Below are positions 8,034-16,521 of a stretch of DNA of 41,103 nt, piece after piece. The position numbers were made by a program, and so were the translations under genes. The notes below the pieces were generated by a model that saw only the letters and a list, made by a program, of their open reading frames with translations, had not been told where the DNA came from and made no database searches. This DNA comes from Leeia speluncae (lineage in GTDB: Bacteria; Pseudomonadota; Gammaproteobacteria; Burkholderiales; Leeiaceae): the NCBI RefSeq assembly GCF_020564625.1, contig NZ_JAJBZT010000016.1, positions 1-41,103 of the forward strand. The letters are read 5' to 3'. How positions within the stretch are numbered: position 1 is the stretch's first letter; each line of letters starts with the position of its first letter.

Positions 8034-9668
8034 ATGCTTGCTCGGAAAGCCGGTTTATCATTCACCATTAGCACCCTCCTCTGCAGCCCTCTCATTAGCC
8101 AAGCCAGCCCGCTGCCTAATCAGACATATCACCTGACCATCCTTCATACCAATGATAATCATGGCCGATTCTGGCGAAACAATGATGGCGAATACGGCAT
8201 GGCTGCGCGCAAAACGGTGATTGACCAAATCCGTGCAGAAGTAAAAGCTGCGGGTGGATATTCTCTATTACTTGATGGGGGCGATGTAAACACCGGTGTT
8301 CCAGAATCTGACATGCAAGATGCGGAACCTGATTTTAAAGGGATGAATCTACTTGGCTACGATGCCATGGCAGTGGGCAACCACGAGTTTGATAAATCCC
8401 CAACCGTCTTAGCCAAACAAAGAAAATGGGCAAAGTTTCCCATGTTATCTGCCAATATTTTAAGAAATGGTAAACCCTTCTTTAAGCCCTACCAAATTTT
8501 TAGCTTTGGCAAACTGAAAGTCGCTGTTGTTGGGTTTACCACAGACGATACGGTCAAACTAAGTAATCCTGAAAACACGGCTGGGCTAACCTTTAAAAAA
8601 CCAGCAGACATCGCCAAACAACTGATTCCACAGCTACGTAAAAAAGCAGATATTGTCATCGCCGCTACCCATATGGGGCATTACACCAATGGAAATCATG
8701 GCATCAATGCAGAAGGCGATGTGGAAATGGCGCGCCAAGTCACTGGCTTAGATCTAATTGTTGGGGGGCATAGCCAAAACCCGGTATGCATGCTTTCTGA
8801 AACAGAACGTAACGATGCCTACATTCCTGGAACCGCTTGTGCGCCAGACAAACAAAATGGCGCATGGATTGTGCAAGCACATGAATGGGGCAAATACGTT
8901 GGACGTGCAGATTTTGAATACCGTAATGGTGTATTTAGTTTAGTGAAATACCAACTCATCCCCATTAACTTAAAGAAAACAGTAAAAGGAGATGATGGAA
9001 AAGACCAGAAAGTACTCTATACAGAAGCGATTCCAGAAAATGCAGATTTACTCGCATTTCTGACACCCTATCAAGAAAAAGGCCAAGCAGCACTCTCAGA
9101 AGAAGTCGCAATGAGCGATGGTAAGCTAATAGGTGATCGTGCGGTCGTACGCAGCACCCCCACCAATCTTGGTAATATGATTGCAACGGCAATGAAAGAG
9201 AAAGCCAAAGCAGACTTTGCCCTAATGAATGCAGGCGGTATTCGTGATTCCATCTCTGCAGGCAAAATTACCTACAAAGATATTCTGAAAGTCCAACCGT
9301 TTGGTAATACCTTGGTGTATATCGATCTATCTGGCAAAGAGGCGTTAGACTATCTGAAAGCAGCAGCAAAAATGACCGCTGGCTCCGGTGCATTTCCTCA
9401 GTTAGCAGGCGTTAGCCTACAGATGAAGCAAGGCGAATTGGTAGAAGCGAAGATCAATGGTCAAGTAATTGATCCCAACAAAACCTATCGGCTAGCATTA
9501 AATAACTTTACTGCTGCTGGCGGTGATGGTTATCCAAAACTTAATCAGCACCCTGGCTATGTGAACACTGGTTTTGTTGATGCAGATGTATTAAAGCAAT
9601 TCTTGGCAGCAAGAAAACAGATTACCATTGCAGAGTTTGAGGCTAGCAATCCAATTAGCAACGAGTAA
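8034..9668 (+). CDS. ushA: Periplasmic UDP-sugar hydrolase / 5'-nucleotidase (UshA)
   Basis: Hydrolyses nucleoside 5'-monophosphates and UDP-sugars in the periplasm for nucleoside and phosphate salvage. 544 residues, close in length and sequence to E. coli UshA throughout. Signal peptide 1-24 with cleavage at SQA-SP. N-terminal metallophosphoesterase domain with HTNDNHG (Asp41, His43), DGGD (Asp84), GNHEFD (Asn116, His117), ATHMGHY and GGHSQNP supplying the two-metal site. The C-terminal nucleotide-binding domain starts near residue 350 and carries GGIRDSI and the substrate-stacking segment NFTAAGGDGYP. The ATG has TGGAGA upstream. It is a single gene after the iol terminator and ends 13 bases from the convergent LacI-type gene. 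No regulatory site was recognised upstream. Confidence 0.96.
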   Translation: MLARKAGLSFTISTLLCSPLISQASPLPNQTYHLTILHTNDNHGRFWRNNDGEYGMAARKTVIDQIRAEVKAAGGYSLLLDGGDVNTGVPESDMQDAEPDFKGMNLLGYDAMAVGNHEFDKSPTVLAKQRKWAKFPMLSANILRNGKPFFKPYQIFSFGKLKVAVVGFTTDDTVKLSNPENTAGLTFKKPADIAKQLIPQLRKKADIVIAATHMGHYTNGNHGINAEGDVEMARQVTGLDLIVGGHSQNPVCMLSETERNDAYIPGTACAPDKQNGAWIVQAHEWGKYVGRADFEYRNGVFSLVKYQLIPINLKKTVKGDDGKDQKVLYTEAIPENADLLAFLTPYQEKGQAALSEEVAMSDGKLIGDRAVVRSTPTNLGNMIATAMKEKAKADFALMNAGGIRDSISAGKITYKDILKVQPFGNTLVYIDLSGKEALDYLKAAAKMTAGSGAFPQLAGVSLQMKQGELVEAKINGQVIDPNKTYRLALNNFTAAGGDGYPKLNQHPGYVNTGFVDADVLKQFLAARKQITIAEFEASNPISNE

Positions 9669-9681
9669 TTCACACACGATA

Positions 9682-10674
9682 CTATGTGGTCTGACGGGGT
9701 AATAATTGCCCTGTCAGACTGACAGACTGCTGCGGTTTTCTACCTTTTATCATCTCGACCAACTCTACAACCATCTCTTCTAATGGTTGGGCATAGCTAG
9801 TGATGTCATAAGCGGCCAGTGCGGCAATTTCAGTGCCATCAAATCCGGTTACCGCCATTTGTTCTGGTACTCGCAAGTGAAACTCATCCCTTAGTACATC
9901 CATCGCCCCAATTGCAAGCACATCATTCTCGCAAATCAACACATCAGGCCAACTCTCTCTTGGCAATATCATCAAATGCTGTTTAATGACTTCTTTTGCC
10001 GAGTTGACTGAGTAATCTGTAGACTGGATTCGATGAACCGTTGTTTGGCAGGTTGACGCCCAATACGACTGAACAAATTGATAACGACCCAGCCCTGTCG
10101 ATACTACATCTGGCCCGGAAAGATACAAGGGATGCCGATACCCTTTTTGCTGTAAATGCTCACAAATAGCCTGCATCGCACTTATTGGATCACAATCAAC
10201 ATAGGGAACATCATCAAGCTTAGATTGGCGAGCAAACACAAATAATGGCGGTGCACCGGCAGCAGTTTTTCTATTTTGGATCATTTCTGGACGAAATCCC
10301 GTCCCTACCAAGACCATCGCATCTACTTGGCGCTGTGCTGCATTTAACATGGCAGCCAGGTGATCAAACTCATCATTGATATTAATTAATACGGATGCCA
10401 TGCCTTCTAATTGCAATTTTTTGGTCAATGCTTCAAGCGCTGGTAATTTGTGTGGATTAGCAAAATCGTCAACCAAAATTGCAATTAAGTTGGTCTGGTT
10501 AGTAGCCAAACTTCTTGCGAGTAAATTAGGTGCATAACCTAACTTTGCTGCTTCAATTAAGATTTTCTCCCGGCTACGCTCAGAAATAGATGCCCCTGGG
10601 GTAAATGCCCGGATCACTGTCCATTTCGAAACACCAGCAGCTTTCGCTACATCTGCAGCAGTCGGTTTTGACAT
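9682..10674 (-). CDS. LacI-family transcriptional regulator
   Basis: 330-residue repressor. N-terminal LacI helix-turn-helix in residues 4-25 (ADVAKAAGVSKWTVIRAF), hinge-helix region near APNLLARSLATNQ, then a periplasmic-binding-protein-like effector domain ending in SLTGQLLPRQTT. Start placed at ATG 10674 because the helix-turn-helix of the family begins within a few residues of the N terminus and GGAA lies upstream; a longer start at 10713 would add 13 residues unlike the family. It is divergent from the isomerase gene, and the two TGC-ACCGGT-GCA palindromes between them are its likely operators. The effector is unknown. A sugar or sugar acid handled by the divergent gene is the natural guess. 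Confidence 0.92.
   Translation of the reverse strand: MSKPTAADVAKAAGVSKWTVIRAFTPGASISERSREKILIEAAKLGYAPNLLARSLATNQTNLIAILVDDFANPHKLPALEALTKKLQLEGMASVLININDEFDHLAAMLNAAQRQVDAMVLVGTGFRPEMIQNRKTAAGAPPLFVFARQSKLDDVPYVDCDPISAMQAICEHLQQKGYRHPLYLSGPDVVSTGLGRYQFVQSYWASTCQTTVHRIQSTDYSVNSAKEVIKQHLMILPRESWPDVLICENDVLAIGAMDVLRDEFHLRVPEQMAVTGFDGTEIAALAAYDITSYAQPLEEMVVELVEMIKGRKPQQSVSLTGQLLPRQTT
9689..9719. terminator. Possible bidirectional hairpin between ushA and the LacI-type gene
   Basis: 11-bp arms GTCTGACGGGG and CCCTGTCAGAC, with one wobble, around a 9-base loop. It overlaps the last codons of the LacI-type gene. There is no T-run on either side, so function as a terminator is uncertain. Confidence 0.35.
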
Positions 10675-10797
10675 GTAATTTCCAAAAAAATAGCAAACAA
10701 TTAGTAACGACAATCACTTATTCTGCATTTACTGCTCGCAATCGTTACTATCAACATCAATTTCACCTCATGATTATCGGCTACTCTACTTACCATT

Positions 10798-10811
10798 TGC
10801 AACCGGTAGCA
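10798..10811. promoter_or_regulatory. LacI-type operator, distal copy
   Basis: TGCAACCGGTAGCA, a 14-bp palindrome with one broken pair around the central CCGG typical of LacI-family operators. It differs by one base from the perfect copy at 10864-10877. The two centres are 66 bases apart. This copy is closer to the regulator gene and could mediate autoregulation or looping. Confidence 0.72.
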
Positions 10812-10863
10812 TTTCATTTTACTCTGCAATCTACCGCTAATTGGTTACGAACCAACCCTCAAA

Positions 10864-10877
10864 TGCTACCGGTAGCA
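10864..10877. promoter_or_regulatory. LacI-type operator, proximal perfect copy
   Basis: TGCTACCGGTAGCA, a perfect 14-bp palindrome centred on CCGG, 40 bases before the isomerase ATG. It probably covers the promoter or transcript start of that gene. The repeat of the same motif at 10798 and the adjacent LacI-family gene make it the likely binding site. Confidence 0.78.
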
Positions 10878-10917
10878 AATTAATCATGATTAACAAATGG
10901 CAAGTCTGGAGACACAA

Positions 10918-11718
10918 ATGAACCACCAAAGTTTTTGCCCATTTAATCTTGCGGTTTCTTCAGAGATGGTTTTTCTCAAGCTCCCCGTTTTAGAGCGGGT
11001 AAAGCGTATACATGAAGCCGGTTTTTGCGTAGAAATCTGGGATTGGACCAAACACGACATCAAAGCACTCGCCGCCACTGGCGCCACCTTTACTTCAATG
11101 ACAGGCTATGTCACCGGCACGTTAAGCGACGATGATGGCGCGGAAGAACTACTTAAAACAGCCAAGCAATCTATCCCTGTAGCAAAAGAGCTTGGTATTC
11201 CTAGTTTAAATTTGCATGGGACAGGGTTAGATAACAAAGGTTTACCTGTAAAGCCGATCACAAATGTCACGGGAGCAATGTGGATTAAGGCGTATGACAC
11301 ACTACACCGATTAGCAGATCTAGGAGCAAAAGAAGGTGTAACCTTTGTGCTAGAAAACCTCAACACGGCAGTTGATCATCCCGGTGTGCCATTTGCAAAA
11401 GCTGAAGATTGTTTAGCCTTAGTCTCTGCAGTAAACAAGCCAAGTATGAAAATGATGCTTGATCTCTACCATGCGCAGATTGGTGAAGGAAATCTAATCG
11501 ACTTGCTTATTCGAGCCTTACCTCATATAGGGGAAATTCAGGTTGCCGATGTTCCAGGTCGATGCGAACCCGGAACTGGCGAAATCAATTATCCAGTCAT
11601 TGCAGAAGCACTTTATACAATGGGATACAAAGGGACGATAGGAATGGAAGGTTGGGCATCTGGAGATGACGAACTTGCGCTAAAACGGTTTAAACAAGCA
11701 TTTACCCTACAACGCTAG
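10918..11718 (+). CDS. Hydroxypyruvate-isomerase-like TIM-barrel sugar isomerase/epimerase
   Basis: 266 residues of the AP-endonuclease-2/xylose-isomerase-like TIM-barrel family. Metal ligands are visible as the Glu in FVLENLN, the Asp in MMLDLYH, the Gln in IQVADVPGR and the Glu in GMEGWA. The segment EPGTGEINY is almost identical to E. coli hydroxypyruvate isomerase (Hyi). Start at ATG 10918 with GGAG six bases upstream is preferred over the in-frame ATG at 10897, which has no ribosome site. No glyoxylate or tartronate-semialdehyde genes stand beside it, so the physiological substrate may be another keto sugar. It is a monocistronic unit between a LacI-controlled promoter and a strong terminator. 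Confidence 0.83.
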   Translation: MNHQSFCPFNLAVSSEMVFLKLPVLERVKRIHEAGFCVEIWDWTKHDIKALAATGATFTSMTGYVTGTLSDDDGAEELLKTAKQSIPVAKELGIPSLNLHGTGLDNKGLPVKPITNVTGAMWIKAYDTLHRLADLGAKEGVTFVLENLNTAVDHPGVPFAKAEDCLALVSAVNKPSMKMMLDLYHAQIGEGNLIDLLIRALPHIGEIQVADVPGRCEPGTGEINYPVIAEALYTMGYKGTIGMEGWASGDDELALKRFKQAFTLQR

Positions 11719-11733
11719 CAGAATGAACCCAGA

Positions 11734-11770
11734 AAAAAGCCTACTGCATGTTATATACAGTAGGCTTTTT
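11734..11770. terminator. Bidirectional rho-independent terminator
   Basis: 13-bp perfect stem AAAAAGCCTACTG/CAGTAGGCTTTTT with an 11-base loop, flanked by A-rich and T-rich arms. It ends the isomerase gene (plus) and pepN (minus). Confidence 0.9.
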
Positions 11771-11789
11771 CGGCTTCCTAAACAACAGC

Positions 11790-14438
11790 TTAGCTATTTA
11801 ATGCCTTCGTCACAATTTCATACACATCCGAAGATAAACCCGGGTGTGCAGCAACGCGTGACAAGGCTGCCTTCATCAAACCTTGTCTTGCTGAATCGTA
11901 CTTCTTCCAACGATTAAACGCACTGGCCACACGAGAGGCAACTTGCGGGTTGATATCATTTAGCGCAATTACCTGATCCGCGATAAATGCATAGCCTTCA
12001 CCACTTGCTGCATGGAAGTGAACAGGATTAGCAGCAGAGAAGCTCCGGATTAGCGAATACACCTTGTTCGGGTTGGTTAGCGTGAACGCTGGGTGGGTCA
12101 ACAATGAGCGTACTTTTTCCAATGTATTTGGTTTGCAACTAGTCGATTGCAACGCAAACCACTTATCCATCACCAACGGATAACCTTTATAACGCTCATA
12201 GAATACCGCCAAGGCTTCTTCCGCTAGCGGATGATCATACTGTACCAATACAGCCAATGAGGCTTGCTGGTCGGTCATGTTATCTGCTGTATCAAATTGC
12301 GTTTTTGCTAGTTGTAGCCCTGCTTCACCCAATGTTTCCACTAAATAAGCTAAGCACACATTTCGTAGGGCACGCTTGGCAGAAGCCTCTCCGTTCCAAA
12401 CGTATTTAGTTTGCGTCAATTCTTGATAACGCTCAGATAGTAGCGGTTGCAACTCTGCAGCTAAAGCACGGCGTACAAACTGTCTTGCTTGGTGAATCGC
12501 ATCTGGATTTGCAACGTCCATTACTTCTGCTAACCACGTTTCAGATGGTAAGGTTAGAATTTGCGCAGCCAAGGCAGGGTCTAGTTCACGATCTGCCAAC
12601 ACTTTACCAAATGCATTGACTAAGGCAGCGTCTAGTACCAACGGTTGCCCTGCGGCAATTGAATCCACCAACCCTAACAGTACCTTTTCCGCCAATTGCT
12701 GACCAGCATCCCAACGGTTGAACGCATCTACATCATTCGCTAACAAGAAAGCTAGTTCAGATGGCTGATACGCATATTGCAACTTCACTGGTGCGGAATA
12801 ACCACGTAGTAACGATGGAATCGGTTTAGCTGCTAATCCGGTAAACACAAAAGATTGGCTTGCTTCAGTGATGGATAACACTAGTTCATCCGTTGCCTCA
12901 GATGAACTTCCTTTCAACTGAAGTGGTAATACTTGGCCTGCCGCATCCAATAAACCCATTTTCACAGGGATATGGAAGGGTTGTTTTTCTGTTTGTCCAG
13001 GGGTTGCAGGGCAAGTTTGGGTGAAGGTTAGTGTATATTCCCCAGCAGTCGCATTATATGCATCGTTCACTTGCAATACTGGTGTACCCGCTTGGCTATA
13101 CCAGTGTTTAAATTGGCTAAGATCCACTCCATTTGCATCTTGCATGGCAGCGACAAAATCTTCGGTCGTCACCGCTTGGCCATCATGGCGATGGAAGTAC
13201 AAGTCCATCCCTTTTTGAAAGCCTTCTTCCCCTAGCAAGGTGTGCTGCATGCGGATCACTTCCGCACCTTTTTCATACACAGTCACGGTATAGAAGTTAT
13301 TAATTTCAATATAGCTATCCGGGCGAATCGGATGCGCCATTGGGCCCGCATCTTCAGGAAACTGATGGGTACGCAAGGTACGCACTTGATCAATTCGCTC
13401 GACGGCACGAGACCCTAAATCCATACTGAATTCTTGATCACGGAATACGGTCAGCCCCTCTTTTAGGCTTAATTGGAACCAATCGCGGCAAGTAACTCGG
13501 TTGCCTGTCCAGTTATGGAAATACTCGTGTCCGATCACAGACTCAATACCAGCAAAATCCACGTCAGTAGCGGTTTCTTGCTTCGCCAACACATATTTCG
13601 TATTGAAGATGTTGAGGCCTTTGTTTTCCATAGCGCCCATGGTGAAATCGCTCACCGCAACGATCATATAAATATCGAGATCGTATTCCAAACCAAAGCG
13701 CTCCTCATCCCAGCGCATTGCATTTTTGAGCGATTGCATCGCGTGTGGACACTGGTCTAAATTGCCTGCTTCAACCCATATTTGTAAGGTAACCGCACGA
13801 CCAGAACGGGTAACAAAACGATCTTCCAGCTTCACTAATCGACCAGCAACTAATGCAAATAGATAAGCAGGCTTACGGAATGGATCTACCCATTTCACCC
13901 AATGACGACCTTTACCAGAATCGCCCTGCCCCACTTGGTTACCATTCGATAACAACACCGGGTATAGCTGTTTATCTGCAATGATGGTGGTAGAAAAACG
14001 CGCCATCACATCTGGGCGATCTAGGTAATACATAATCCGGCGAAAGCCTTCTGCTTCGCACTGGGTATAGTAGTTATGGCCAGACTTATACAAACCTGAT
14101 AACGCCGTATTCTTATGCGGCTCGATTCGAGTTTCTAGGTCCAAGAAAAATGACTCTGGGACATCATGGATGGTGAGGTGATCAGCAGAGCTTTCTACTT
14201 TATCTTCTGGCCAAGTATCTCCATCAATCTTGACAGACACCAATGTCAGTCCATCCCCCACTAACTGTAACGCACCTTGTTTGTCGGCACTTACAGAGTT
14301 ACGAGACATCATCATACGAGCAGATACGATAGTATGGTCGTCTTGAAGATCAAACTTTAGATCCACACGGTCGATCAAAAATGGAGATGGCAGATAATCT
14401 TTTAAATAAATGGTTTTTGGTGCTTCGTTATGTCTCAT
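11790..14438 (-). CDS. pepN: Aminopeptidase N (PepN)
   Basis: Cytoplasmic zinc aminopeptidase of family M1 that removes N-terminal residues from peptides. About 882 residues, the same size as the E. coli enzyme and similar along its length. The exopeptidase motif GAMEN is at 268-272, the zinc motif HEYFH at 304-308 and the third ligand Glu near 327 (SLKEGLTVFRD). The four-domain C-terminal region is complete to ITKAL. Start taken at ATG 14438; a GTG three codons upstream is possible, and neither has a strong ribosome site. It is preceded 67 bases upstream by an M61 peptidase gene on the same strand, perhaps co-transcribed, and closed by the bidirectional terminator at 11734. Confidence 0.96.
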   Translation of the reverse strand: MRHNEAPKTIYLKDYLPSPFLIDRVDLKFDLQDDHTIVSARMMMSRNSVSADKQGALQLVGDGLTLVSVKIDGDTWPEDKVESSADHLTIHDVPESFFLDLETRIEPHKNTALSGLYKSGHNYYTQCEAEGFRRIMYYLDRPDVMARFSTTIIADKQLYPVLLSNGNQVGQGDSGKGRHWVKWVDPFRKPAYLFALVAGRLVKLEDRFVTRSGRAVTLQIWVEAGNLDQCPHAMQSLKNAMRWDEERFGLEYDLDIYMIVAVSDFTMGAMENKGLNIFNTKYVLAKQETATDVDFAGIESVIGHEYFHNWTGNRVTCRDWFQLSLKEGLTVFRDQEFSMDLGSRAVERIDQVRTLRTHQFPEDAGPMAHPIRPDSYIEINNFYTVTVYEKGAEVIRMQHTLLGEEGFQKGMDLYFHRHDGQAVTTEDFVAAMQDANGVDLSQFKHWYSQAGTPVLQVNDAYNATAGEYTLTFTQTCPATPGQTEKQPFHIPVKMGLLDAAGQVLPLQLKGSSSEATDELVLSITEASQSFVFTGLAAKPIPSLLRGYSAPVKLQYAYQPSELAFLLANDVDAFNRWDAGQQLAEKVLLGLVDSIAAGQPLVLDAALVNAFGKVLADRELDPALAAQILTLPSETWLAEVMDVANPDAIHQARQFVRRALAAELQPLLSERYQELTQTKYVWNGEASAKRALRNVCLAYLVETLGEAGLQLAKTQFDTADNMTDQQASLAVLVQYDHPLAEEALAVFYERYKGYPLVMDKWFALQSTSCKPNTLEKVRSLLTHPAFTLTNPNKVYSLIRSFSAANPVHFHAASGEGYAFIADQVIALNDINPQVASRVASAFNRWKKYDSARQGLMKAALSRVAAHPGLSSDVYEIVTKALNS

Positions 14439-14505
14439 GCTTTGCACTCTACTCTATGGTGTATTGATCGGCACAACTCATCTGATTGCACCGAGTTCAG
14501 TTCGT

Positions 14506-16341
14506 TCATTTTGCAAACAACCAAGCTTTTCTGTCTGCGTGTTCTTCTTGATTTACTTTTAACCCGACCGTGTCAGCCGCTGGGCAGCGCAATTGCAAGT
14601 TAAATGTTTTTAATTTTTCTTTTCTAAATGCGTGGATAGTCACAGGCTTATCTAATGGTAATCTTGTGAGTACATTTTCTAGCTGGCTATGAACCGCTTT
14701 CACCCCATCAATAGCAATCATTATATCGCCAACATGGAACCCTGCCGCTTCGCCTGCCCCACCATTTACAACACCTTGCACTTTAATCCCTAATGCATCT
14801 GCCCCAAGGCGCATGCCAATTGCGGGAAGAGGTTTCTTCACCGCATCTACCCACTTACCACCTTTATCTGCCAGACTTTCAACCGGACGCAACTGAGTAG
14901 TAAGGCCCATAAAAGCCAAACCATCTAATAATGGCGTGATTAAGTCGCTTGGTGTGCGCAAATGGGTATCAAAGAAAGATTGATAAGCGTCACCAATCAC
15001 GTCTAATGCGATCGACTCCCACTCAGACTCTTGCAAACCCTTGCCGGACTCATCAAAAAATTTACCTACCCGATGCCAAAGCGCCAGCATGATATCGTCT
15101 AAAGACTTACCCTCTTGTCGCAAAGTTAAGTCTAATAAACATGCGAACAACCCACCTTTAACATAGTAGCTAGCCAGTGCATTTGGACTGTTTTCATCTT
15201 GGCGATAATACTTAATCCAAGCATCAAAACTCGCATCCTCTAACGACTGCTTACGCGCACCAGGGCTACGTAAAGTGGCCGTCATGTTCTTGGCGAGCGT
15301 TTCTATATATAGCTGTTCAGAAATAACACCAGATCTAGCCAACATTAAATCATCGTAATAACTGGTGATCCCCTCAAACGCCCACAATAATCTTGAATAA
15401 GCTTCATTAGCCAAATCATAAGGGGCATAAGCAGCTGGTTTTAGGCGTTTTACATTCCAATTGTGGAAATATTCGTGACTAATCAAACCTAGTAATTGCT
15501 GGTATCCTGCATTCGGTTGCTCTTCAGCGTCAAAGGCAGGCATATCCCCTCTGCTAGCAATCAAGGCTGTCGAGTTACGATGCTCTAATCCACCATATCC
15601 ATCATGGGTTAAATACAATAAAAACAGATATCGTGAATACGGTGCGCGTGGAGAGTCTTTAGCATCAGCAAAGAAACGAATCTGGGTTTCACAAATCTTT
15701 TTTGTATCTTGAATAAGCCGATTAGCATCCCCGTAATGCCCACCACTAATCACCATATAGTGCGGGGTGCCGCAAGCATCAAAACTCAGAATGTCTAATT
15801 GACCACATTCAATGGGGCAATCCACTAGCTGATCATAGTTTTTAGCCGCTAAGGTTGCAAAGCTCCACTCTGCTGCCTGATTATCTAAATAATCCAAGCC
15901 AGTTGCTAATTGCCAGTTCTCAAAAAACGAGGTGTGATCTGGTGTAACGGTTAATGCAATCGGTTGATCCTCTTGCCCGACAACCGCCAAACAGACCGCC
16001 GCCGGGTTGATAAATGCACGATCACGGTCAAAATACGCAGTCCGCACAGATTCATCAAACGCGTACACTTGGTATCGAATGGTTAAAGCACCAGCAACTG
16101 GCGCGACTTGCCAAGTCGATTTCTCTAGCTTTTGAATATCGACTAACTCACCTGCAGCATTGACCGCCTCAATAGAAACAATTTGCCGAGAAAATTCACG
16201 TATCAAATAAGATCCAGGTATCCAAGTCGGCAAAAACAACTGTTGCCCAGTAGGATTTGGCTCATTCACCACTAATTCCACATCGAGTAAATGGGCATCT
16301 GGCTGACGAAGGAAGATCTTATAATTGATAGCTAAACTCAT
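14506..16341 (-). CDS. M61 family metallopeptidase with PDZ domain
   Basis: 611 residues of the M61 (glycyl aminopeptidase-like) family. The N-terminal beta domain (1-170) is followed by the gluzincin catalytic core with HEYFH at 289-293 inside SHEYFHNWNVKRLKP, and a C-terminal PDZ domain at about 505-585 (GVVNGGAGEAAGFHVGDIMIAIDG). No signal peptide is evident, so it is probably cytoplasmic. ATG 16341 has AGGAAG five bases upstream. The HEYFHNW stretch is shared with PepN encoded next, since both are gluzincins. Downstream pepN follows on the same strand without a terminator between them, which suggests a peptide-recycling unit. Substrate specificity cannot be read from the sequence. Confidence 0.9.
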   Translation of the reverse strand: MSLAINYKIFLRQPDAHLLDVELVVNEPNPTGQQLFLPTWIPGSYLIREFSRQIVSIEAVNAAGELVDIQKLEKSTWQVAPVAGALTIRYQVYAFDESVRTAYFDRDRAFINPAAVCLAVVGQEDQPIALTVTPDHTSFFENWQLATGLDYLDNQAAEWSFATLAAKNYDQLVDCPIECGQLDILSFDACGTPHYMVISGGHYGDANRLIQDTKKICETQIRFFADAKDSPRAPYSRYLFLLYLTHDGYGGLEHRNSTALIASRGDMPAFDAEEQPNAGYQQLLGLISHEYFHNWNVKRLKPAAYAPYDLANEAYSRLLWAFEGITSYYDDLMLARSGVISEQLYIETLAKNMTATLRSPGARKQSLEDASFDAWIKYYRQDENSPNALASYYVKGGLFACLLDLTLRQEGKSLDDIMLALWHRVGKFFDESGKGLQESEWESIALDVIGDAYQSFFDTHLRTPSDLITPLLDGLAFMGLTTQLRPVESLADKGGKWVDAVKKPLPAIGMRLGADALGIKVQGVVNGGAGEAAGFHVGDIMIAIDGVKAVHSQLENVLTRLPLDKPVTIHAFRKEKLKTFNLQLRCPAADTVGLKVNQEEHADRKAWLFAK

Positions 16342-16468
16342 GCATACTTCCTGAATAAAGAAGGCCGAAAACCAAATTTTAACGCAATGACAAAATCAGT
16401 GCAGTATTACTGCAGCAAGACTATCTTGCCTTGATACCCAAACCACCTGTATCAAACACCATTACTCA

Positions 16469-16498
16469 TAAAAAAACCCGCCTTCTTACGAAGACGGG
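16469..16498 (-). terminator. Rho-independent terminator after the HemN-like gene
   Basis: On the minus strand: CCCGTCTTC, loop GTAA, GAAGGCGGG (9 bp with one wobble), followed by seven T. It lies 23 bases after the stop codon of the HemN-like gene and separates it from the M61 peptidase gene. Confidence 0.88.
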
Positions 16499-16521
16499 CT
16501 TTCAATCACGACAGTTCTTTT

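Noticed and set aside
10798-10877. Repeated TGC-ACCGGT-GCA palindromes as attachment or recombination sites
   Set aside because: No integrase or mobile gene is nearby, and their form and place fit LacI-type operators.
13473-13760. Plus-strand frame of 95 codons inside pepN
   Set aside because: It is antisense to the catalytic region of PepN, whose conserved motifs fix the coding strand.
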